This document shows, piece after piece, positions 34,701 to 44,451 of a DNA stretch of 64,000 bases (position 1 is the stretch's first letter; each line of letters begins with the position of its first letter). The notes beneath the pieces are model-generated. The model saw only the letters and a program-made list of their open reading frames with translations, did not search any database and was not told where the DNA came from. This DNA comes from Bursaphelenchus xylophilus. Its lineage: Eukaryota; Nematoda; Chromadorea; Rhabditida; Aphelenchoididae. The DNA is taken from assembly GCA_904066235.2 (NCBI GenBank), contig CAJFCV020000002.1:1550001-1614000 (forward strand), read 5' to 3'. A program made the position numbers and the translations under genes.

Positions 34701-35407
34701 AGGGGTTTTAGCGCCTTGCTGAGGCCTGGGCTGCCCATTTCTTTGATAGTCGACGGCTGTTGTCGGGAATTTTGTATCAGCGGTGTGGGAGGAGATAATA
34801 TCGCTTGAATTCTAAATAAAAGAAATAAATTTTGTTTTAAAATACGCTTGTCTTTTGTCAAATAAAATTATAATTCTCCTACCTTATCATACTCCTTCAG
34901 TAATTGTCCGCTTTTATCGAATTCCTCGAATTTCTCGTACGTTCCAATCTTCGGCAGGCCATACGGACGGGCCCTCTCATCAACAGGCCGTTTGAGGAGC
35001 ATTATCACTTCCAGTGCTTGAGCAATTTTGGAGTTAGCGTCGGCCACATTAACGTTTTTGCTGTTGAAAACTTCCTCAACAATGTCTTCGGAAAATAACC
35101 CGGCTTTTTCCGCCATACTGTTTGGTTCTACCTGGAATTTTATAGTGAAGTTAAAATCGCTGAAAAAAAAGCTCTCTCAATTACCATCTGAAATGGCCAA
35201 AAATCTTACCTTTCCGACGATGACATAATTCCCGACTTGTCCGAGCTGAAATCCCCATGGAATCGTGGGGTTCGATCGTTGAAGTCGGACACTTATGGTC
35301 TCGAACTCCATTCTGATCGACTTTTCAGGGCTCTTCTGCCGGCTGACATAAAAATCTCGATGAGTTTCGCCTTGATTCGGACGCCAACGCAATATCTCTT
35401 CCGGCAT
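31763..35407 (-). CDS. PDZ-ZM scaffold protein, Zasp/ALP-Enigma type without LIM domains
   Basis: Six exons join in phase: 35210-35407, 34883-35131, 32543-34811, 32226-32456, 31954-32185 and 31763-31913 (about 1,109 residues). The PDZ domain (about 33-120) begins MEFETISVRLQR with the carboxylate loop PWGFQLG and continues VEPNSMAEKAGL. A 756-codon exon encodes a Gln/Pro/Ser-rich, probably disordered region. Near the C terminus (about 1025-1050) AHLQYNSPLNLYS...EAYKQQ matches the ZM motif, which binds alpha-actinin in Zasp/Cypher proteins. In C. elegans the related gene is alp-1, whose products carry LIM domains; none fits here because the convergent neighbour starts 780 bases downstream. The start is uncertain: the frame is open to 35464, and ATGs lie at 35464, 35407 and 35309-35311. 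A muscle dense-body or Z-disc role is inferred from the family. Confidence 0.8.
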
Positions 35408-35464
35408 AGCTTTTAGACCGCGTAGTGAGTAATAAATAGACAATAGTATAGCTTGCGAGGGCAA

Positions 35465-36621
35465 AATTAGATGACAAATCTGTCTGAATATGCTTGATAC
35501 CGGTAATCTTAGCTATATCTGAGAAAATATTGTAGAATTAGATTGTAAATTACCAAAGTAATCGCCTCATTCACTTATCACAGCCACAAGCAGGTTGTAG
35601 AGTTTCAAATACAAGCTCTCAATCGGCTTGTCAGCTCTTGATTAGCCAGATGATCGGACGAGAATAACCTCCAAAACATTCAAACATTCTCTCCGATTCG
35701 ACTTAAGATCTCCCCCCAAAAGATGTGTTTTTCGCCCCCAGGTGTTGTGGAATGACATGCATTTCGTTCTGGCCCCAATCTCACTCCTTGACCTCCAATA
35801 AAAAACAGAAAGAAAAGGAAAAGTTGAGGATTGAGAAAGATGAAGATGGAGATCATTTGAACCAGATGGACGTGGGGAACATGGTATGATTTGGGAGAAA
35901 ACGAGGAGTGTTCAATATTAATAATAGAAATCTATAGAATAATAGCTGATAATTTAATTAGTACGTAATGATATTCCCATTTTCTTTGGGGAAGCTGGGG
36001 GCCACATGGAAAGTGCAAGTAAGGGCTGTAAATAGAAAAAAAGATGGTAAAGATCTTTAGATAGCCTGTTACCACTTTGAATAACGATAAGTGTATGACA
36101 CAAGAGACGTCTTCGACAAAGAAAAAAGTTATTTGGATGAAACTTGATTAGATATGAAACATTATAAAAGTTGCTGTACCTTCGCAAAATTCTAAAATTG
36201 CGCTGGACAAAAAAAAATCTTTTTTGAAAGCTTTCCGTTAGGCAGCCTTTGGCTGAATTGCTTGCGTAGCGTATTATGTTTCTGCAAAACAACCGGCGCT
36301 TGTTTGACAAAGCGAAAAAGTTATGGACAAAAAAATCATCAATCGTCGAGCCGATTCTCCTGATTTTCCGTGCTCTCTAGCAAAGGTAAACGTTGAGTAT
36401 ATTTATAGTTTGAGTATAAGTTCTACCGTAGATTTGTCAGTCAGTCGGGAAAAAAGTGAGCAAAATGACGCTGCTCCAATCGCGTCGCTGAAGTGAAAAG
36501 CAATTTGATTTTGCCGCAACATAATTCATTTCTTCACCAGCTATGCGATGTTGGATGCGGCATAGCGCTGACTATTTTTTCTGACAGATTGATACACCAA
36601 AAAGCTAGGGCGGCTAGGAAA
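35465..36621. other. Intergenic, with family-2 repeat remnant
   Basis: Upstream side of the PDZ gene. The part at about 36180-36390 resembles the inside of the family-2 repeat (GTTTCTGCAAAACAACC, TTTCCGTGCTCTCTAGC). No gene seen. Confidence 0.4.
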
Positions 36622-36623
36622 TA

Positions 36624-37519
36624 TTAGGGTGGTCCAAAAGTCTTTTCGTTTTTTTGTTAAAACTTTAAACATAATTTTACAACAAACGAAAACTAGTTAA
36701 GTTTCGAAGTAAAGGCCATTTGAATCTATAGCTTGAACCCATCTATCGGCAAGTTGTGCGATCCCGCTGCGGTACCGCTCCTTGTTCATAGAGGCGAAAA
36801 ACTCGCGGCACCCGTTTTCGACATCGTCCAGATCATTGAAGCTACGACCACGCAGAAAGTGTGCCATGGAGCGAAAAAGGTGATAGTCGTGTGACACAAT
36901 GTGCAGACTATTCGCTGGATGTGAAAGAAGTTCAATGGCGTCGAGAGTTTTGATTTTTTCCTTCGTTTGTTTGGCGGTGCGAGGTTTTGCGCTGTCTTGT
37001 TGCAGGTGTTCGCGGGTTCGATTGATCAAAGCGGGATATTTTTTGCCAATCGCTGCATACATTCGATCGAGTGGAGCGTAGTAGAGGTCTGCGTCGCTAG
37101 TCCGACCATTTGGAACCAACTCGAAGTGAATTACGCCTTCAAAATTGTTTTTTAAGACGTCTTGCCCTCGAGGTCCGTGTCGCCGTCGTTGAATCGTTTG
37201 AACCAATCGCGCAGTACGATCTGAGACTACATTGTAGCCTTCAACTTCGCTTATCTTCTTTGCTGCTGCAGTTGCGTTGAAGCCTTGTTTTCGGTAATAA
37301 CGTAAAAAAACACGAATTTCGGATTTTTCCATGTTCTTTCTACAGCTTAACAGATTTTAAATAAAAGACCAATTAAAATTTTTAATATATATTATGATAA
37401 AGCAGCTCAAGACCTTTAAAAATATATATAATACATTCATCTAAAAGTCTTTATTTTGTACAAAAACAATTGGACAAAAAGACACCTGAAAAAACGAAAA
37501 GACTTTTGGACCACCCTAA
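36624..37519 (-). mobile_element. Mariner element with internal deletion (896 bp)
   Basis: The inverted repeats TTAGGGTGGTCCAAAAGTCT are identical for about 32 bases at the two ends. TA lies on both sides (36622-36623, 37520-37521). At 896 bp it is about 400 bp shorter than a usual mariner, matching the deletion in its transposase. The perfect ends suggest recent movement using transposase made elsewhere; the copy entering at the left window edge belongs to the same family. Confidence 0.9.
36697..37332 (-). pseudogene. Mariner transposase, internally deleted but open
   Basis: The 211-codon frame (family norm about 345) starts MEKSEIRVFLRYYRKQG with the helix-turn-helix region and ends LQQDSAKPRTAK...SHDYHLFRSMAHFLRGRSFND, the second half of the catalytic domain. 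About 130 residues are missing after GPRGQDVLKN, removing the first Asp of the D,D34D triad (normally in a GDEKW motif). The second Asp (QQD) and third (DYHLF) remain. The protein should bind DNA in part but not cut. The deletion keeps the reading frame. Confidence 0.85.
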
Positions 37520-37521
37520 TA

Positions 37522-38508
37522 TATATAGTAATTTTTGAGAAAATATGAATACTTGAAAAAACTTCCTCAGTAAGAGAACACATGACCGCAGAACTTTAAA
37601 AAATAAGACCAATAAAGACCACCTTCCTTGATCCCACCAAAACCCAGACCTCTCGTAAAAATCCTCCATCAACCAACCAAACCCACACAAACACACCTTC
37701 CAACGGCAAGACGGATCAAGCCCGGAAGAGGTAAACAAAAGGCAGGTATTTAGTAATACATAAATTGGCTGTTTTTTCGCCATTCTCTTTTCCAAAACGT
37801 GGGCCGCTATCAATTTGTGCCTGAAGATTTTTCGAACCTTTTTTTCCCGGGCTTTGACAGACATTTTTGCCGGTTCTTGCCGACACATTCAACGTTCTTA
37901 CCGGATTTCAAGCTGATTAGAAGAGGAAAACGAGAGGGAGAAAAGTTGGGAGCATTAGAAGTAAACTTTGTTGTGGTTAACTTTAAAAAATCATCAAAAA
38001 ATTGTTTTTTGGGTAAGCAAAAATGCTACAATTAAAAAATCCTGATTTGCTGGGACTTGCATTGCATATTTCCAGCATACAAAAAACACTTTAATTCTTA
38101 AAATATCTTGCAAGTAATGAGGCAATAAAAAGCTGATGGAAACCCGAATAAAAAAAAGGTTTGATGCATTGAGATAAAGAGCGTGTGAATAAAAAAGCAA
38201 GTGCCAGAAAATGCAGTAAACAAGGAGAAAAAAACAATGTCAAGGAAGGAATGAGACAGCTGATTGCCAATCAGAAAAAGTAAAAAAATGCCTTCAAAAA
38301 ACAGAATGTGAAGCAATATTCATCTTGGATAAGACTACAAGTTACAGAGCGAAAATTGATGGAACAGATGTGGTACTTGACGCTAATATTCGAAGTCATC
38401 TTTATTGATTCTTGAAATTCCAAGGAGTAGAGTTTCAAAATTTACAGGTAAACGTAGAAGAAGTTGCTACTGATTATTTGTTTTTTGTTTCGTCATCTTT
38501 CAAATTCA
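37522..38508. other. Intergenic, no supported gene
   Basis: AT-rich sequence with low-complexity hydrophobic or Lys-rich open frames only. Confidence 0.4.
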
Positions 38509-38942
38509 CAGGAGAAGTACTCAAAGTGCGACACTATGATTTGAATGTAACTTGGCACAAATTTATATCTATTAATCTTCTATATGACTCTAGTCAGCGC
38601 TTTGCATAAACAGCCGAGATATTTAGAAATAAAGCTGATAAGAATGTGATCGTTTATTGACAATTTTTGTATAAAAAATTTCATTCCTATTTCTACCGCA
38701 GAGGGCAATTTTTCCACAAAAAAAAACATTTTTTCTGTACGAAACTTACAGATACGATGGTCAAAAAATCTTTTCTCTCCAGCTGTCCGCGTCTTTCGTA
38801 CTCTCTCAGTTGCAAAGAATGATCTTGTTATCTCCGCTGCAAAGCATGAGCTAAAATTTTCAAAGATTGATATAATGCCTCTTTCAAAGTCTGTTGCAAA
38901 GTTTAAAAAACTCTGAGCATTGCACTTAGAGTACTTCCTTTG
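38509..38942. mobile_element. Family-2 miniature element, second full-length copy (434 bp)
   Basis: Left end CAGGAGAAGTACTCAAAGTG and right end CACTTAGAGTACTTCCTTTG followed by TAA. Length and internal order match the 24000-24436 copy, with many point changes. Confidence 0.7.
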
Positions 38943-41438
38943 TAAGCTTCTTTTTATGCTCAGCGGGTATTAAAAAAGTTTCTGCGCGGCCGATGTTTTG
39001 ACAATGCTCTTTCTAAACGGCGCTTTTGAAGGTCAGTCGGAAACAATCCGTTTCCTCGTCTTTCCAGAATCATCTTACGGAAAAAAAACAAAATTTTAAT
39101 TAAAAATTCATAAACAGAAGGGGTTAAGAATCATCTAATGGCCTTTTCTTGACATTTGGGCTTATAATCGTTCGTCTGTTGTTAATTTATGTCAGTCGGA
39201 GTTAAACTCTTCCTTCTACTTTCTTGTTTTTCTCAATTTTTGGTGGGCGTTTTCAAGACAAAGAATGTCAAGTGCATACGAATTAAAAATTTTGTTTTTC
39301 CTCGTTTTTACTATGCCAAGAACACAAATGTTATATTCCCCAGCCAACGCGCGCCAACGTATGTGTAATTGTTCCCACCACTGCACATGTTTCCTTTCTT
39401 ATCGAATAATCTTTTCCAATTCCCTTTCCCCGCATCTACATGCGCGCCGCGCTCCACCGGCCCCAAAAGATGGGGCCGGCCTTCGCATGGAGTTTGGCCT
39501 CTTGCGCCGCGAAAAAAGAAGCCCTCCGGCAAATTCAAAGCCGCAAAAGGACGGGGGCATTCTTTCCTTTTTTTCATACGCTTCACTTGGGCAGGAGCAC
39601 AACAAGTCGGATGTGGGGGGAAGGCTCGCCATTCCCCTGCAATCTTTGGTTATTATTGTTGTTTTTTGTTTGAAGAGAGTTGAAAGCGGGTAAATTGAGT
39701 TTTTCCGCCGCAGCGTGGAAGGAATCTGACCACAGTTTTGTCGGTTTATTTGGCTGTAAAGGCGAGTAAGATGTTGGCGGCGGACGCCTCTTGGGGCGGG
39801 CATTTTGCGAAATAACAAATTAATTTTTTTTAGCTCTCATTAGGGTCAATTCAAATTTCAAATGAGTATATAGAATTTTCAAGGGAATTATTTGCATTTA
39901 GCAAAAGTCATCGGGGTTTTAGTACGTATATTTACATGTACATATATGTATATATGTGTATGAATAACAAAGATATCTTCTTTGTTCAATGTTTGCGTGA
40001 TTATTTCATGTTTTGTATAAAGATAAGGGCAAATTGCTTCGGAAAAAACCTATTGTTTTTAGTTCAAATTATCAAAAAAAAAATTTTTCGTTCCATTCCC
40101 ATTTTTTGCAGACTCTATTGTAATATTATATCGTTGCGGTTCTCAAATTTTTAGTTTATTTCTAGCAGAACCTAAACAACTTTAGCAAATTCGGGGCTTT
40201 CCGAGTTCAGCCCCCATGAAAGGTAATTCAAACCCCACTGTTTTGCCCGTTTCGAACCCCCCATAATTAAAAAATTAGAATAATACAAAAAATGCAAATT
40301 AGAGAAAAATGTAAATGCTGAAACGTTGTACATCCAACCCCTACGTTCTATTAGATCAAGCAGTTGTCCAAAGCCCTTTACAGCATTCCTTTCGGGGTGG
40401 GCCCTTTCGGGGTGGGAGGCAAATACTGGGGTTTCTGGGTCCCGGAGCATAAATAATTTTATTTTTTTAAACTACTGATTAATTTTATGACGTAATCTTG
40501 TAAAATTTTTGAAAAATTCAAAAACTCACGTTCATGTGCGCCAAATTTTGTATGTCTGTTTCGAAATCCCCTCTCAGCCGTTCTCATTACTCCCAAAGTA
40601 ATTTCAATGCATTCTCACGCCCATAAGCAACATAAACGTAGTCAAAAACATTTTTTTCACTTGTTTTTAGCCAAATTTGCCTGTATCTCATCAGTTTTAT
40701 ACTTTCATTTTTTACATATAAAATGTTTCCTCATGGTTTCAAATCGTTTCAACAGACAATTTGTCCGACTCAGTCTCCCCAAAAAAAAACGTAAGGAACG
40801 GATTTGACGAGCTGGGTAAATAATTCACGTGTAAAGGCCGGAGGTCAAACTTTTTTTTCATTTTCCCCAGTTCCGCGTTTTGAGACGGCTTTCATTTTTT
40901 TGCGAAAACTCATCTAACCGGAAGATTTTTTTTTGCAAACTGACACTTTTTTGATCAACAAATATTTTTGCTATTGTGTAAAAAAATCCGTTTTCGTGAT
41001 TGAGATGATGTCAACTAGGTTTTGATGACTCGAATAGAATGTTTGTAATCAGATTTCCGATCGTTCCCGGAAAGGGGTGGCTTCCGGAGCCATCGTAAAT
41101 TGCGAAAAACGTTTGCTGACTGTTTATTTGCCAATTTTATTGCCTTATTTAGAAACTCTTTTGGCTTCTGTTTTCGATTAGAAAAGAGGCTCATTTTGGA
41201 TGGATGCTTGATTTTTTGTTGGTAAAATACGTCGTAGAAGAGGAAAAGCTCAGTAGTTTCTGCAAATATTAAGTTAAAGTAAGCATCTATAGTATATCAA
41301 AAAAAGTATATAAAATTCTCAATTTGTCATCCGTTTTTGGGGACTTTGAAAAATTATGCAGTTTTTGGCGCGAAACTATCTCTCAATGTTTCCGTTTTTT
41401 ACACCCAAAATCACCTACAACTCATCACTTTTCCAGCC
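38943..41438. other. Intergenic, no supported gene
   Basis: Contains a GC-richer patch (about 39440-39560) open in several frames on both strands, which I read as composition. A TATATG-type short repeat lies at about 39925-39965. Nothing else can be named. Confidence 0.4.
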
Positions 41439-43131
41439 ATGACCACAGACCCGGCGTACGTCGAGAAATGTCGGAAAGACCTAGCGAAACGCTGGAACGA
41501 CCTGACCTCCTTCGTGTCGGACGCAATCCGCGAAAAATGGTGGGCAATGATCGACGAGCGGTACGCGCCCCGGCCGTTCCACGGCCTAGCCCACCTCGAG
41601 CACATGATGCAGTTGTTCGACACGCACAAGGACCTGCTCAAGGACCGATATGCGGTCGCGTTCGCCATCTTCTTCAAACAGTAGGTTGCACGCGGTAAAT
41701 GATATGTTTCGCGTTTAGTTTGGAATACGATCCCTTGAATGCGGAGGAAGCGGAGCGAAACGAGGAGCGGCTTCGGGAGTTCGCGGCCGAAACCACTTTT
41801 GACCAGGTGAGAGATCGTGACTCTTTCGGGAAAGGGTCATTTCTTAGAGAGTTGTGGCTAAAAATGGAACGTTTGAATTTTATTTCCGCCTGCCGCAAAT
41901 TTAGAAACACTATGTAGAGTAGACGTGAGAGTCTTTGCTTTTGTTTTGACAAACTTATTAAGAGCTCAAGAACGAAAAGTAAGCATAATTTCTTTCTTTC
42001 TTTGTTATGAAAGGTTTATGATCTATGAGCAGCTATGTATACAACTTATCTATTAGATCTTTTTTAAACTACTTTTTTTAAACTGTAATTACTAATTCCA
42101 CTTTTCGTTAGCTTTACGACAAAAATTCTTACAATGAAAAAGAACGCAACAACTGTTATCTTTTTTTCCGGTTCATAATATTATAATAGAAGTACCCTTG
42201 GTGCGAGGCTCAGATTTTCTTTTAGTTTTGCACACGTGTTACACATAGGCCACGCATCAATTTCTGAAAATTTTAGCCAGCACTTTGCCGGCGCCATCGA
42301 GATATTCGACGTTCTTTGTGGCCGAGAGAGCATGTAGAACGTGGAAAGCGGTCCACAGCATTCCGAGGTTTTTTGCCGCCACCGATCGGTCCCGATTTTC
42401 GCTCAAAATGACAACAGGGCTGCGCGTCTCGGCTGATAACTAGCTAGCCCAAAGACGAAAAAGAGTAAATATGCTGTGCGGTCCGAAGTGAATGCACTTT
42501 CTTCAGTATTTTTACTAGGGGAAAAACTTATTTCTTGTGGAAACATTGATCTCCACTATACAAAGAGCGGGAAACTTTCCGTGCCAAAATTCCAAAAAGC
42601 CCAATTTTTCCAAATTCAACCCAAAAGTCTTTTTTCGAGCGAAAATTCAGAACGTCAATATCAGGTCCTCAGGCTTTTATTATCAAAATAGGTTTTCTCA
42701 AAATATCATTAAGCTCATCGCATAAAATGACCGTATTTCCAGGCCAACTATGTATCAAGGCTGTTGCTGGAAAGTGCAAATAACTGCACTGACGCCCATT
42801 TGAACCCCGATAAGTACGGTGACGACGACTTGCACTACCTAATCGACTTTGACACGGCTTGGATGGGGGTTGGTGAAGCCGAATATACGAAATTTCGAGA
42901 AGCCGCCAGATCGGAGGTTGGCAATTTAAATGACAAAGACTACATTGAGAGGCGGTTAAAGGTATGTAAAGTTGAGTTACTTATCCAAAAATTGTATTTT
43001 AGGTCCTAGAGCTGTTCCTGCAAATCCCCAACATCTTTGCGACAAAGGTGATGCGCGACATCTACGAAGCCCAAGCGCGAAAAAATATCAAAGACGAGAT
43101 TGAGTTCCTCAACGGCTTATCCAAAGGATAA
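41439..43131 (+). CDS. HD-superfamily phosphohydrolase-like protein with altered HD dyad
   Basis: Four exons join in phase: 41439-41680, 41719-41806, 42743-42961 and 43003-43131 (225 residues). The start is chosen because TTTTCCAG lies two bases before the ATG, an apparent trans-splice acceptor; the frame is open further upstream. The pattern fits the small predicted metal-dependent HD phosphohydrolases (COG4339 type): W-x-x-L near the N terminus, [12 protein letters not shown] (His pair), [18 protein letters not shown], and [13 protein letters not shown] with a conserved Asp. Where the family has FHD-x-x-YDP this protein reads FKH-x-x-YDP, so the HD dyad is replaced; the H codon itself is split by intron 1. 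Substrate unknown. Intron 2 (936 bp) holds a family-2 repeat fragment. Confidence 0.8.
42180..42420. repeat. Family-2 repeat fragment in intron 2 of the HD gene
   Basis: Starts AGAAGTACCCTTGGTGCGAG and follows the family-2 order through GGCCGAGAGAGCATG, then runs into the CCGATCGGT segment shared with about 2950. Confidence 0.55.
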
Positions 43132-43527
43132 TCCCAAGTTTATATTTATTATTTATCTGCGAGACAACCTTTTGCATATTAGCTACTGCCTTCATCTTTG
43201 CATTTTCTAGGATTTGGAACGGATTTTGAAACGATCTCGTGTAAAAAACCGACTTTAGTCAAGCAGTCAAAAAACGATAATCTTTTTATTCACCCACATC
43301 AACGAGTTTCTTTTTCTTTGCTTCATATAAACTTTCAAGCCGTCTATGTCAAGTTTCATATGATTTGAGCTGTGTCTTCGAATTTTTATAAAGTTTATTG
43401 CACATAAGTTGGGAGACATTCATTACGAATAGATTAGTGTGTACAGGCAATATTTTGGTGTAAAATACAACATTGTGAAAGCTTGGTTTTGGGAAGATCA
43501 AATCTTCCAAGATATTATCGGTCGTGT
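43132..43527. other. Gap between convergent genes
   Basis: About 400 bases of 3'-flanking sequence. On the - strand AATAAA lies at 43394-43399 and could serve the repeat-protein gene. Confidence 0.4.
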
Positions 43528-44451
43528 CTACTCCTTCTTGGGCTCCTCGGATTTCTTCTCCTCCGACTTCGACTCGGAATCGATCTTCTTCTCCTCTGGC
43601 TTGGCCTCTTCCTTGGACTCGGAAGACTTTGATTCCTCGGATTTCTTCTCTTCGGGCTTGGCCTCTTCCTTCTTCTCTTCTGGTTTAATTTCTTCCTTCT
43701 TCTCCTCCTCTGGCTTGATCTCCTCCTTCTTCTCCTCGGGCTTGGCCTCTTCCTTCTTCTCCTCCTCGGGCTTGGCCTCCTCGGCGGGCTTGGCTTCGTC
43801 CTTCTTCTCCTCCTCTGGCTTGGCTTCTTCGGCCTTGGCGATCAATTTCTCGCCTTCTTCGGTCTTCTTCTCCTCAGCTAGGGGCTCATCAGCGGCCTTC
43901 TTTTCTTCTGGCTTGGCTTCTTCGGCTGGCTTCTCTTCCTCCTTCTTTTCCTCAGCGGGCTTCTCTTCGGCCTTGGTCTCTTCGGTAGCTGGCTTGGCTT
44001 CCTCTGGCTTGGCTTCCTCGGGCTTGGCCTCTTCGGTTGGCTTGGCCTCCTCGGTTGGCTTGGCCTCTTCGGCTGGCTTGGCCTCTTCCTCCTTCTTCTC
44101 CTCTGGCTTGGCTTCCTCAGCTGGCTTGGCCTCCTCAGCTGGCTTGGCCTCCTCTGGCTTAGCCTCTTCCTTCTTTTCCTCCTCTGGCTTGGCCTCCTCG
44201 GCGATTAGCTTGGGCTCTTCGGCGGGCTTAGTGATTTCGGTGGGTTTCTCTTCTGGCTTGGCGGCTTCTTCTTTCTTCTCTTCCTAGAAAAGTTGCGTGT
44301 AAAAAACTTTAACCATAAACTCCTCTCTAAGACGTAAAAAAACCAAAAATCTTACCACGGCAGCCTCGGGCTTGGCCTCGGATTCTGGGAGTGGCGCGGC
44401 GAGGGCTGATACAGCCAAAAGGGCGAACAGGGCAAACCACAACAATTTCAT
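43528..44451 (-). CDS. Secreted Lys/Glu/Ala/Pro repeat protein
   Basis: Two exons join in phase 0: 44356-44451 and 43528-44283 (283 residues). The start MKLLWFALFALLAVSALA is a clear signal peptide, and TTTTCTAG lies three bases before the ATG, an apparent trans-splice acceptor. After APLPESEAKPEAAV the protein is almost wholly built of E, K, A and P in repeats such as AKPEEAKPAEEAKP and EEKKEEAKPEE, changing to Ser-rich (SEESKSSESKEE) near the end. There are no cysteines and no folded domain; it should be disordered, extended and highly charged. Repeat number is likely to vary between individuals. I do not recognise a family. The opposite strand is open over the same length only because of the codon bias. 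Confidence 0.8.

Noticed and set aside
39265..39818. Overlapping open frames of 77-142 codons on both strands
   Set aside because: A local GC-rich patch keeps several frames open together. No motif, signal peptide or splice chain supports any of them.
43439..44287. A 282-codon + strand open frame rich in Ser, Phe, Gly and Leu
   Set aside because: It is the reverse side of the Lys/Glu/Ala/Pro repeat exon. The - strand frame has a signal peptide, splice sites and a trans-splice acceptor; the + frame has none.
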